The notes beneath the pieces are model-generated. The model was not told the DNA's origin. It saw only the letters and a list, made by a program, of their open reading frames with translations, and searched no databases. 64,000 nucleotides of DNA, from assembly GCA_030180135.1 (NCBI GenBank), contig CM058236.1:9383357-9447356 (forward strand), read 5' to 3'. The stretch's first letter is position 1. Each line of letters starts with the position of its first letter. Positions 1 to 9,490 of the stretch are shown one piece after another. The DNA comes from Orychophragmus violaceus (Eukaryota; Streptophyta; Magnoliopsida; Brassicales; Brassicaceae). A program made the translations under genes and the position numbers.

Positions 1-281
1 AGAATAGCTCTTAATTAGATCCCGATTGATTGATTGCTTGTGTTCCTGATTTCCTGAGAACTCCCTAGACTTAACGCCTTTGTTTCCTTGCTCACAAACT
101 CACCTGATTTACTTTCTTGCTTTGCTTTTTAGTTTCTAATCATATTTGCTTTCTCCTAGTTTAATCTTTTCTGTTCTAATTCTATCGTTGCCTAGAGTCC
201 TCGTGGATTCGATACCCTAAGTACTACATTGATATTACTGTGCACTTGCAGTTAGTATAGGGATTAAAACTAGACCTATCA
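1..281 (+). mobile_element. 3' end of an Athila-like gypsy LTR (element L, cut by window edge)
   Basis: The segment aligns by eye with the last ~280 bases of the LTRs of A, B and J: a conserved block 'gtggattcgataccctaagt', then 'gtgcacttgcag', then a terminus ATTAAAACTAGACCTATCA ending in the canonical CA at 281. It is closest in style to B's 3' LTR but clearly a different copy. The rest of the element lies left of the window. It abuts sequence that reads as intron 1 of an SH3P2-like gene on the other strand, so the element appears to sit ~37 bp inside that intron. Whether it is a solo LTR or part of a full element cannot be seen. Confidence 0.8.
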
Positions 282-318
282 CTAAACAAACAGACAAAAT
301 AAAGTTGGAAAATTTCAC

Positions 319-378
319 CTGCTGCTGTGTCGCGACTTGTTCTCTCAGCCTGCTGGCTTGTTTTCTTATTGCATCCAT
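319..378 (-). CDS. SH3P2-like: First coding exon of an SH3P2-like gene (partial)
   Basis: Read on the minus strand, an ATG at 378 opens 20 codons, MDAIRKQASRLREQVA followed by TQQQ, then CAG|GTGAAA, a good GT splice donor. From memory of the family, Arabidopsis SH3P2 (SH3 and BAR-domain protein in clathrin-related trafficking and autophagosome formation) starts with nearly the same 20 residues; one position differs (T17 for the R I recall). Only this exon is visible: 37 bp into the intron the sequence changes to an Athila-like LTR, and the remaining exons would lie left of the window. It may be the real gene with a retrotransposon in intron 1, or a broken or duplicated gene 5' end. The short length limits confidence. 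Confidence 0.65.
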
Positions 379-1237
379 TGTTCAATCTGATCAACAACTC
401 TTCACAAGGAAAAAAATCAACGACAAATACATGTTTTAGTGAAGGAATTGAGGATGGAGATAGAGAAATACCATGTTTCCATCAATGAGACTGAATCCAG
501 AGCGAATCGAACACCCGAGAAACGTTTTGAAAGAAGGCCCGATTTCCCTTTTTCCCTTTATAAAATTAGGGTTTTAGGGTAGATGAATCCAGGGAAAAAT
601 CAACGAAACAAAGCTATATTTTAACAGAAAGAGAAAAAGCTTATGTGGGAAGATTGAGTTTTGCTGGAAATGTAGGAGAAATAGAAAACTTTTGGATTTT
701 TTAAAAGACTGATTGTACCCTTACAGAAATAGAAATAAAACCAAAGAAATCAATGGCATTCTATGTAAATAAATTGAAAAGAAAGGACATTTTTTTGTTT
801 TATACTGCTGCTTTAATAGTATTGATTGTAAAAATCCATGGAGCAGAATGCAGAAAGTGCGTAGAACATCCAAAATTAATGCAAAATGCGAAATATAAGA
901 CATTCATATAACAACCAAAATTAATTATAAGATTATACATAAGTGTCATTTCTCATATTAAGAATGATCACCAAAGGGTTAGTGCATAACATAAACAAAC
1001 AGTTTGTGAGACTTAATGAAAGTATAACCATAAAACGCAGACAACCCACATACCTTTAAAACATATATCTACATGAGACTAAAATAATAAAAAAGAAGTG
1101 TGAAAAGCATATACCTGTCACAAAAGTTTGCTATACTTGAAATCTCAAAAAAATCTCTAACAATTTGAACACCTTCAGAAGCACAAGCATGAGGAAATCA
1201 GAATTAGTTTGTCTTTACTTCACATAGTATTGCTCAT
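379..1237 (-). promoter_or_regulatory. Upstream region of the SH3P2-like exon
   Basis: This 860-bp stretch lies 5' of the exon-1 ATG. On the minus strand it holds a TATA-like TTTATAAAGGG near 555-565, immediately preceded (5') by a telo-box-like ACCCTAAAACCCTAA near 566-580, an arrangement common in Brassicaceae housekeeping promoters. That would give a 5' UTR of roughly 150 nt, which contains at least one upstream ATG near 489. The remainder to 1237 is AT-rich with no convincing ORF. It ends where F begins; bases 1233-1237 (CTCAT) are the left target-site copy of F. Confidence 0.4.
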
Positions 1238-1378
1238 TGTTGGAGGTGGGTTTAGCATCCATCTTTAGCCCGGTCCAATAACTGTACGCCTCATACAAGA
1301 TTGAGCTCATTGGAGAAGAAGTCGGTCCAACGCGGTGTAGCTTGGCGAAGACGCCTCGGGTGACCTGCATCGAATAAA
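1238..1378 (+). repeat. Truncated 5' LTR of F
   Basis: It aligns with 39571-39711 of F's 3' LTR: both begin TGTTGGA, share 'tttagcatcc', 'gtcggtccaacgcggtg' (with a g/c change), 'ggcgaagacgcctcgg' and 'gacctgcatcgaataaa', with scattered substitutions. Similarity stops at 1378, where B's protease reading frame begins, so this is a deletion junction rather than a natural LTR end. Confidence 0.75.
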
Positions 1379-1578
1379 GATGCCATATTCAGTTGCTAAG
1401 CAGATGGGAATGACATATTTCACACCTACTAGGATATCCTTGATTTTAGCAGATCGCTCCATAAGGATTCCTGAGGGCCTCTTGGAAGATGTACTAGTAA
1501 GAATTGGTGAATGTGTTATCCCGACTGACTTTGTAGTCTTGCAGTACAATGATGAGCCTAAGGATCCCCTTATCTTAG
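1379..1578 (+). pseudogene. B: protease fragment upstream of insertion A
   Basis: The frame from 1380 reads MPYSVAKQMGM, then TPTRISLILADRSIRIPEGL and a run to DEPKDPLIL. This matches the part of Athila aspartic protease just after the active site (compare J, which has DLGAAGSLMP directly before this point). The active-site DLGA itself is missing because the F LTR remnant joins here. The last five bases, CTTAG (1574-1578), are the target-site copy for A; the frame resumes at 23355 with LGRPFLATAGAIIDV. Confidence 0.85.
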
Positions 1579-2488
1579 TGATATATCATGGTTTTTACCG
1601 GTTTTAGACCATGATATAAGTATGTTTTAGAGTCTTTTGGTGTTTCTTTAGAGTCATTTACAGGTGTTATTAGGAATATGCACGTTTGGAGCGGAATTGG
1701 AGATTATGGAGCATTTTGGAGCATTTTGGAGTTTTTGACCCGGGAGATAGAGTTCACTGTCCAGAACAGAGGATTGCATCGATCGACACACGAGCGAGAT
1801 GGGCCTTTCTCGGCGAGTTTAATGAAGAATGCTGAAATTGCAGATTTGCCCAGATGTTCCAGTATTTACAAAGAAGCCCCAAGACATGATTAGGATAATA
1901 TAATTAGGTTTTTACATCAGTTTTGAGAGAACACTTTACTTACGTTTTCATACTTTGAGCTGAGAGTTTTTAGAGCTTTTTGGGGCTGATTTGAACCTGT
2001 ATTGCTTCCTGCTTTTGGAGAAGATTTCGAACCCCTTTGTTTCTTACTCTTTTATACAATCTAATTATGCATTGATTATGTTTTCATTATCTATGTCTGA
2101 GTAGATTCATAGTTAGGTTTAGGGATTTTTATTAGGGATTTAATGACTTGCTAGATTTAATTATTTCAGTTAAGGATTCATATCATATTTTGTTCTTCAA
2201 TCTAAATTATGCTTAACACTAGTTTCTAACTTGATCACTTAGAATCTAAACTCTAGGTTGTTAAATTGACACGAAAGTGTGATTTAGAATCTGAACTATT
2301 TAGGTTGAGCAATTGAATTACTCGCAAAGAAATTTGGTTTAATTGAATTGTGAACATATCGAACCTGAACTTAAGGCTAGTTTAATCTGTTAGGAATTGC
2401 AAAGAAATTTGGATTTCTGCTATTAGACTTAGACAATTCTCACAACGAAATTTGGTTAGTTCTATATCCGTGTTTGAGTTCTAGAACA
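1579..2488 (+). repeat. A 5' LTR, first part (left of E)
   Basis: It begins TGATATATCATGG and runs in register with 22155 onward of the 3' LTR. It ends at CTAGAACA, where 2484-2488 (GAACA) is the left target-site copy of E. It differs from the 3' LTR in carrying only one CGATCG motif (near 1776-1790) where the 3' LTR has two 21 bp apart, and in an extra GGAGTTTTTG-type repeat unit near 1727. Confidence 0.9.
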
Positions 2489-3206
2489 TGAAGGAATTTC
2501 TAGCAGTTCCTAATCCAATTAGGCAACCCTGGTCTGAATTCCAAGCCTAGGATCTAGGATTCATGTTATTGAATCTATCAGATCTCAGATTTACCTGGTG
2601 ATTAGCAGCGGAAGATTTGCAGATAATCGAGATCGCGAAGCACCTCAAACGCTGTGCCTCTACTGGTATCCACACAAACTGAACAACAGGGATGCTAGTG
2701 CCTATGAGAGATCTAATCTCTAGAGAGGTTTCTTTCTAGTTCTGGTGGCTGTGAATTAGGTTAGATCGAGTTTAGGTCGACCATATATCTTATATATGTC
2801 GACTTAAACCACAACGGAATTAACCAACGATTAAACTGAATTAATCTGGTAATCCGCGAGTTGTGTCGACCGACACGCTTATTGTGTCGATCGACACAGC
2901 TGATCTGTATCGACCGACACACTTGTTGCGTCGATCGACACTACCCCAGAAACTTGGTATTGAATGCATATCAAATATGCATTCACCCGATCATTACAAT
3001 AATGATCAACCTCATATACAACGTCCAGTTTGCTTAGGTGTGTGACCCTGTAGGATCATATAACACTAGCAATGAGTTCTAAACTTATTGATCATAAGTG
3101 GCTTCTAGCAAAGCATTATGACTACCTAGTGTCATATGATTGTCTCATCTCGACAATACGACTTTCACTTAGAGTAAGTACAATAGATTTCAGGACATTC
3201 CCAATA
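2489..3206 (-). repeat. E 3' LTR (left copy)
   Basis: It is co-linear with 13685-14402 at an offset of 11196, with a few substitutions such as the ones near 2650, 2682 and 2900. It contains a hairpin at 2770-2809 (two arms around CATATATCTTATATATG), four near-palindromic 14-mers starting 2863, 2884, 2907 and 2928, a second hairpin at 2961-2985 (TGAATGCATAT, loop CAA, ATATGCATTCA) and a third at 2989-3007 (GATCATTA, CAA, TAATGATC). Confidence 0.9.
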
Positions 3207-4000
3207 ATCTCCCACTTGTACTGGAATCATCTATTCCTTCAATCCCTTCATCACTATATCTCGATTTGGCATAAGGAAAGATCTGTGTCACCCTTATTTA
3301 GCCAAGATCATGTTCATCGAATTCCGATTTATACTGACAAGACAAACGACTGACAATCACCTCGTTTGAGTGTGGCCACACATTTCTCAGTATCAAATCT
3401 TCGATGGGCCCTGAGATATTTATCTCCTGTTATATAGGAGGGACAAATCCCATCTTGTTCCATCCCTGTTTCTTCACTCGCTTCATGATACGCCCAATCA
3501 ATGCCTTTATAGTCACCAGTTACGGCTGACGTTTGACAAGGTTAAAGCGGACCAATTCACATGTAAGAAAACATGATGAACTCAGGTTTAAGGACTATAC
3601 TCTATAGTCGTAATGAAAACTCTCATGACACTTATATAACTATCCCGTAGAGTTCTCATCAGTGGGTCATGTCCGATCCTGTGTTCTCCAACACACATCT
3701 ATGTGATTGACTTTAATACTCTTATTAATGACTCCATGAAACTTAGTCATCAGTCACCTCACATACTAGTCTCACGCGGTTGTTAACGTCCCACTTTAAC
3801 AACCTCGACCAGGGACCAATATAATTTATGTCATTTATTATCAATAGGGTTTCATGATCAAGTCACATACTTGATGACCTATAAAATGTCATAAATTACT
3901 TTGGGACTATTATTTAATAACCATTATTAAATAATACAGATGTCAGATTATAATAACATAATCAAATTATGTTTATACGAACATCATATCATAACTAAAG
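3207..4000 (-). other. E: 3' noncoding region
   Basis: On the minus strand this lies between the RT remnant and the 3' LTR and ends with AAGTGGGAGAT, a copia polypurine tract. Blocks resemble the corresponding 3' regions of C (32363-33213) and D (10741-11591), for example the stretches around 'cattttataggtcatc' and the motif describing stepwise 'gaactct' repeats. No protein-coding frame is convincing. RNase H, which should precede it, is absent. Confidence 0.6.
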
Positions 4001-4656
4001 TTAACAACAACAACTCCCACTAAAATTAAGATCACATCTTAAGACATCTAATGCCTTTAGTAGTAGCCTGACCCTCATTCGCCCTCGCTCAGCGTGTGTC
4101 GAAAGACACTGCGTCTTGCAAAGAGTAATACCAAGAGTCATTTGCACGAAGCCCTTCTTGGAATCCTGCATACTGGACTTGTGCAAGGCCTTATCACCAT
4201 AAGTATCTTGACACAATCCAATTAGCTTATCCAATCTATCTCTATAGATTCTTATTCCAAGAATGTATACAGTTTCTCCCATAATTTTATCGAAAATCAA
4301 CTTTTGAATCAAGTCTTAACAGACTGAAACAATGGAACTTCATTTCCGAGAAGTGGTATGTTATCAACATATAATACTAGAAATGCAATTGCGCTCCCAC
4401 TAGTCCTCTTGTAAACACACGGTTCCTCTTCATTCATGACGAAGTCAAACCTTTTGACTGCTTTATCAAAACGAAGATTTCAACTCCGAGATGCTTGCTT
4501 CAATCCATAAATGGTTTGATGAAGCTTGCATATCTTCCTAGTTTCATTAGGATCAATGAAAAACTTCAGGTTGTGTCATGTACACATCCTTTTTCCAGAA
4601 TTCCATTAAGGAAAACTGTTTTCACATCCATCTGCCAGATCTCATAACCATTATGA
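4001..4656 (-). pseudogene. E: reverse transcriptase remnant (C-terminal part)
   Basis: The minus frame from 4312 reads ETVYILGIRIYRDRLDKLIG, matching YVLGIRIYRDRSKRLIGLCQ of C. Just upstream the polymerase motif region reads LVLYVDNIPLLGNEV, so the catalytic YVDD is changed to YVDN. After the matching stretch the sequence passes directly into the post-pol region, so RNase H has been deleted. D interrupts the gene at 4656/4657; 4652-4656 (TATGA) is D's left target-site copy, and RT continues at 12224. Confidence 0.8.
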
Positions 4657-5283
4657 TGTTGGAATTGTGTCCAGTAATCTCGGTACTGTCTCTAGAAAGT
4701 AAGAGTATGTCGAGATCAGACATAAGTCATATAATACTGGGGATCATGATGGCTTGCTAGAGTCCGCTCATGATCTATAAGTCTTGGACTTATTGCTTTT
4801 ATTATATGATCCCATATGGGTCACACGCCTAAGCTAACAGGAAAATGTGTTGGAACGGCTTAGCAGAAGTACGACAAAAGTGCTAGGCATTTGTCGTACT
4901 AAGAGAGAAAGATTAATGGGTCTGATTAAATGGGATTTAATCAGATTGGGCCCAAAAGCCCAAAAGGGAAAGAGAAGGCTTTTAATGACTAAAAGCCAAG
5001 TCTTTTCTCCCCAACCCTAACACCCAGCCGCGGCCTCTCTCTCCCTCTGCGCCTCTCTTCCTCGTGGTCTAGCAGCCATTCCTGTGATCGCGTGTGTGAA
5101 CCTCTGGAGGATTCATCCCTCGGTGCATCTATCTGATCTCTGACCTGTTCTATTCCTTCCGCTGCAACAAACAGGTAAAAGGTGAGATCATGTTATGTTT
5201 CTATTCAAGAGAACCTAGATCTGTATGTTTAGGATGATCAGAATCTGTGAATTACATCAGGATCAACTAAACGAATCCCTACA
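4657..5283 (+). repeat. D 5' LTR
   Basis: Begins TGTTGGAATTGTG and ends AACGAATCCCTACA. It resembles C's LTR throughout (same family, diverged). Near its end are CAGGTAAAAG and AAGGTGAGA, candidate splice donors at 5175 and 5182 for a leader intron. Confidence 0.93.
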
Positions 5284-5302
5284 GTGGTATCAGAGCCATT
5301 GG
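5284..5302 (+). promoter_or_regulatory. D primer binding site
   Basis: GTGGTATCAGAGCCATTGG directly follows the 5' LTR. TGGTATCAGAGCC is the standard plant copia site complementary to the 3' end of initiator tRNA-Met, used to prime minus-strand cDNA. Confidence 0.9.
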
Positions 5303-7041
5303 TTCTTAGGATTTCTTGTTTTAGATTCATGTTTAGGTTGTTTAATCTGTTTAGAAGTGTTCTGAATCAACTACTGATAAGAAAAACACTTAAGAAACTG
5401 AATTAAATCCTGAACAAACATATGAAAATCGCAAACCGAGCTATATGACTCGGTATGCGTCTGATCGTCAGACGTGCGGTGAACCGATCGCAAGGATCGA
5501 TCGATCGCTTGGATCAACGCACGCTCGCGTCTCGTTCCGGTCGATCAAAAGTGCGCGAGAGGATCGCATGGATCCGCTGGTCGGATCGCATGGATCGAGT
5601 CATGCGTCTCGGCCAAGCCTCGTCCCACGATCGTCTCGGCATCGTCCCGGTTGCCTCGTCGTCCCGATCGCGGGAGTTGGTCCGATCGGCTGATGCGATC
5701 GTATCGCGTCTCGGCAGCTCTCGGTCGTCTCCGTCCCGCGTGATCGAGGCCGAACCGCGAGCCGAACATCGTCCCGCCTGACCCGAGCGTCCCGTCCGAC
5801 TGCCGTGTCGATCTCGGATCGATTACGTGCGGCTTGACGGCTGACGTGATCGCGTGAAACTTACGATTAGGTCGTAATCGGTTCACTTGGTCAATCGGTT
5901 CGGTTCGGTTTTAAGGTTCGGTTTAAAACTTGATTGAAATCAATTCGTCCTGGTTTAATAAACAGATTTAATAATTTTATTAAGTCTGGTTAAACCGGGA
6001 TAAGAAATCCAATGTCGAAAGAATTATTGGATTTTGTGCCTAAACCAGGAATTTCTAATTTGATTTGGTTGGACCAAATAAATTGAGAAATTCCGGTTTA
6101 GTAAATAACCGGTTGACAATTGTGGTCATCGTAGTAATTAAAATTTGGTTAGACCAATTTTAATGAACCAGACCGGTTATGTCAAATAATTGGACAATTG
6201 GGTCATGTCTTGGACATGGACCAATTCTTGGGCCTCGGGCCAAGAAGTTAAAACAATTGGGCCAATTATTTGAGTCTTTCTTCAGATAAATTTAAAATTT
6301 ATTTTATAAAATATAAAGTCGATTTTAAATCAAAGTTTCCAAAATTTTGAAATTAGAAAGTTTCTTAAAATAGAAGTTTCTGAATTTGCGGGTTTTGGAT
6401 TTTAAAGAAATTTCTAAAGTTAGAAAGTTTCCGGTTTTAGAAAGTTTCCAATTTTAGAAAGTTTCCAAAATAGTAGGTTTCCATAAATAGAAAGTTTCCC
6501 GAAATAGTAATCTTCTATTTTGGGAATGATTTTAATAAACCTACGAACCTCAAATAATATCAAGCGTTGGATGTCTTGTCCAGGCTATGTCAGCTGTCAA
6601 AGCCCATTCAATTGCATTCATGGCCTTACAGTGTGAGGATGTCTGCTTTTGCGTGAGTAAGACGGTTTGTGATTCATAAATGTCATTGGGAGTCCCAGAC
6701 ATTAATGATTACATGACTGTATAGTCCGGTTTTCTTGACTAGGCCATCGGGAGTCCCGGGCCTTGAGACATCAGAGTGGATTGGGCCTCGGGCCCAGATT
6801 CACAACCAAGAGTTATATCACGGATATAATTAGCCGACTTAGGGCTTACCGATATAAGCTAAAGTTGGGTGACGGCCAGTGGCCCACTTTAATTTTAGTT
6901 ATATGTGGATCTTGGAATCATTATATTCTATTGAGGGTAACTTAGGTTATTGAATATAATGCGTGATTAATCATATTAAATTTAATACGAGATTAATCAT
7001 ATTGAACATATTAACTAAAATTTTTATCTTATATTTCAGTT
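5303..7041 (+). other. D untranslated leader with GATC cluster and 17-bp GAAAGTTTCC array
   Basis: This 1.7-kb leader aligns with C's leader (26720-28387) over most of its length, which is unusual conservation for noncoding DNA. At 5440-5870 it is GC-rich and packed with GATCG words, including GATCGCATGGATC at 5562 and 5584 (22 bp apart). At 6423-6500 there is a tandem array of (T)TAGAAAGTTTCC at 6423, 6440, 6457, 6474 and 6490, period 16-17 bp. It ends in a pyrimidine-rich TTATATTTCAG followed by the gag ATG, so most of the leader may be an intron. Open frames in the GC-rich part are composition artefacts. Confidence 0.75.
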
Positions 7042-8136
7042 ATGACTAGCACAAACAATCAAAACACTTTCTCGATCCGGTCTGTTCTTGAGAAGGACAA
7101 ACTGAACGGATCAAATTTCTTGACTTGGTCGCGGAACCTGAGGCTAGTCCTCAGGCAGGAGAGAAAGGACTATGTTCTTGAGAGAGCTCTCCCCGTGAGG
7201 ATCGGGTCCAATGCCTCCCATGCAGTGTATAATGCTTGGAATAAGCATTATAATGATGCGGTAGATGTGCGTGGTCTGATATTGGCTACCATGGACTCAG
7301 ACTTGCAGAAGCAATATGAGAACATGGAGTCGCCAATAGAGATGATCAGCAGCCTGAAATTGAAATTTCAGGAGCAGATAAGAGTGGAGAGATACCAGTT
7401 GGTTAAGTCTCTCACTAGCTGCAAGCTACCAAATGATCATCCAGTGAGTCCTCATGTCAGTAAAATGATGGGTTACATTGATAACCTGAGGAAACTGGAT
7501 TATCCAGTTAGCCAAGAATTGGCAACTGAAATCATTCAGCAGTCACTGCCGTCAAGCTATGATAAGTTCAGAAAGAACTATATCAAGAAAGGCTTAACGA
7601 AGACGCTGACTGAACTGCATGATATGCTCAAGACAGTTGAGCCAAGCGTGAAGAGTACCCTGTACAATCTCATGAATGAGAAGGGTAGGTTTACTAAACC
7701 CAATACTGACAAGGGTGAAGACAAAGTTGTCCAGATTTTGAATCATGGCAAGCGTGTGTCTTCTGAGCCCGAGTCAGATACCTCTTACGTTGGTAAGTGC
7801 TGCTACTGTAAGGATACAGGGCATTGGAAGAGAGATTGCATTAAATTCATGGAAGATGATGAGGAGTTAAAGTCGATGTATGAGACTACTTCCTCAGGTA
7901 TTCATGTTATTACTTCAAGTTCTACCTTAAAGGTATTGGATACTGGTTGTGGCACTGATATTTGTGATAATATGCAGAGCCTAAGCAACAGTAGAACGTC
8001 CTTAAAGGTATTGGATACTGGTTGTGGCACTGATATTTGTGATAATATGCAGAGCCTAAGCAACAGTAGAACGTTGAAGGAAGGGCAAGTAAAACTACAT
8101 GTCTGGAAGGAGCTTGGGATGCTGCCTCAGTCGTAG
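7042..8136 (+). CDS. gag: D Gag polyprotein (intact, with duplicated protease active-site segment)
   Basis: A 364-codon frame starting MTSTNNQNTFSIRSVLEKDK, homologous to the first ~330 residues of C's polyprotein. It has a copia Gag domain and a zinc knuckle CCYCKDTGHWKRDC (C253, C256, H261, C266) for RNA packaging. The C-terminal part enters the protease: the segment KVLDTGCGTDICDN, which contains the catalytic DTG, occurs twice because of a perfect or near-perfect 75-bp tandem duplication (7925-7999 and 8000-8074, 25 codons). The frame then ends at TAG 8134-8136. In C the frame continues into pol. Retention of an open gag in an element whose pol is destroyed suggests Gag is still useful to it. 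Confidence 0.85.
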   Translation: MTSTNNQNTFSIRSVLEKDKLNGSNFLTWSRNLRLVLRQERKDYVLERALPVRIGSNASHAVYNAWNKHYNDAVDVRGLILATMDSDLQKQYENMESPIEMISSLKLKFQEQIRVERYQLVKSLTSCKLPNDHPVSPHVSKMMGYIDNLRKLDYPVSQELATEIIQQSLPSSYDKFRKNYIKKGLTKTLTELHDMLKTVEPSVKSTLYNLMNEKGRFTKPNTDKGEDKVVQILNHGKRVSSEPESDTSYVGKCCYCKDTGHWKRDCIKFMEDDEELKSMYETTSSGIHVITSSSTLKVLDTGCGTDICDNMQSLSNSRTSLKVLDTGCGTDICDNMQSLSNSRTLKEGQVKLHVWKELGMLPQS

Positions 8137-9490
8137 GGTTTTCACTTATAGATCCCTTTTAAGCTTGGTTTTGTATTAAGTAATTGCTACAATGTACCTG
8201 CTTTAAGCAGAATTGTCTTTCATTTTCTTGTAAGAATTTGAATGTTTTTCATTTTGATAAAAGACAAGTTTTGTTCTTTTGATCTTAATGAAATATTAAT
8301 TGTAGCACCCTATTCATGGAATGGGTTTTATATTTTAAACCAAAGAGTGCCTAAATGTAACATAAATACCGAATTGGTTTAAATCTAATGAATTAAACCT
8401 GATTTTTCTTGGCATAAAAGTCTTGGTCACATAGAGTAAGTCGGATTCAGAAATCCCATAGTTATAGACTGTTGGGCTCATTTGATAAGATATCTTATGA
8501 GACTTGAATTCTGTTTACTGGACCAAAAGGAAAAGGGCCTATCTTAGCCGAGCTAGAGAAAGGCCCAAAGGCTTATTGGACCTGGAACATACTGATGTAT
8601 GTGGCCCAATGAGCAGTAATGCCAGAGAAAATTTCCTGTACTTCATTGTCTCTACTGATTACTTCAGTGAGTGTGACTGTGTTCATAGATGAGACACAAG
8701 TCGGAATTCTTTGACATGGTCGAAAGAGTTCCAGAATGAAGTATAGGATCTGAGTGACAAAAGTATTAAGACTCTGGATTAAATCACGAGTGAGAATACT
8801 TAAGTCATTGATTGTGTGATCATCTTAATGAAGTGTGAAATCGTTTCACAGCTCATTTCTCCTGAAAACCTGAAGGTGTTTCTGTGAGAAAGAATCAGAT
8901 CTTATTAGAAATGATTAAAGATGAGTCACACGAATCTTCCATGATATTATTAAAGAATAACGCTCTAAAATATCTAAGTTTACGCTGAAATAGTTCCACA
9001 AATATCAGTTGAAAGACACCACGTTAATGTGGATTGAAATCGATCCAAATTTGTCTTTACTGAGTATTTGTAGTTGTGCTACTTCGCTGGTTGTCCTAGA
9101 GAAACTAAGACTTGTTATTTTTACGTCCAATCTGTTTTCTAAGAAGGGAAGTTATTTTCCAAGAAGAACAGTGGGAGTAAAAGCATAACTCGAAGTTTTC
9201 TTAGGGAAACCAAGGCTCGGTACTTGTTATTTTTACGTCCAATCTGTTTTCTAAGAAGGGAAGTTATTTTCCAAGAAGAACAGTGGGAGTAAAAGCATAA
9301 CTCGAAGTTTTCTTAGGGAAACCAAGGCTCGGTACTTTTACGACCATTATGTTTTCTAAGAAGGAAAATTACTTTCCAAAAAGAACAGTGGGAGTAAAAA
9401 GTATTTTTTTACGACCATTCTGTTTTCTAAGAAGGAAGTTACTTTCCAAGAAGAACAGTGGGAGTAAAAGTACAACTCGAAGAAATTCGA
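8137..9490 (+). pseudogene. D integrase remnant, containing a tandem repeat
   Basis: Short matches to C's integrase appear in broken frames. Near 8580-8680 the frame reads LEHTDVCGPMSSNARENF, containing the first catalytic Asp in the HTDVCGPM context; EFQNEV and KSIKTLD follow with stops between. Further on, only words such as 'ctaagaa', 'ccaagaagaacagtgggag' recall the integrase-RT hinge, and these are tandemly repeated (see 9111-9485). The gene cannot encode a functional enzyme. Confidence 0.8.
9111..9485 (+). repeat. Four-copy tandem repeat in D's integrase/RT hinge
   Basis: Units begin at the word TTACG(T/A)CC at about 9121, 9233, 9338 and 9409. The first two are 112 bp apart and nearly identical over the full unit (ending 'accaaggctcggtact'); the last two are shorter, ~70 bp. 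Each contains 'tgttttctaagaagg' and 'aagaacagtgggagtaaaa', a piece of the coding region present once in C near 30540-30590. Confidence 0.85.

Noticed and set aside
1105..1175. Minus-strand reading GVQIVRDFFEISSIANFCD ending at a GT, like an exon.
   Set aside because: Short, no acceptor I trust and no family I recognise; may be a 5' UTR exon or chance.
5445..5886. Overlapping long ORFs on both strands in D's leader (and 26780-27286 in C).
   Set aside because: They come from GC-rich, GATCG-repetitive DNA without stops; not homologous between C and D as protein.
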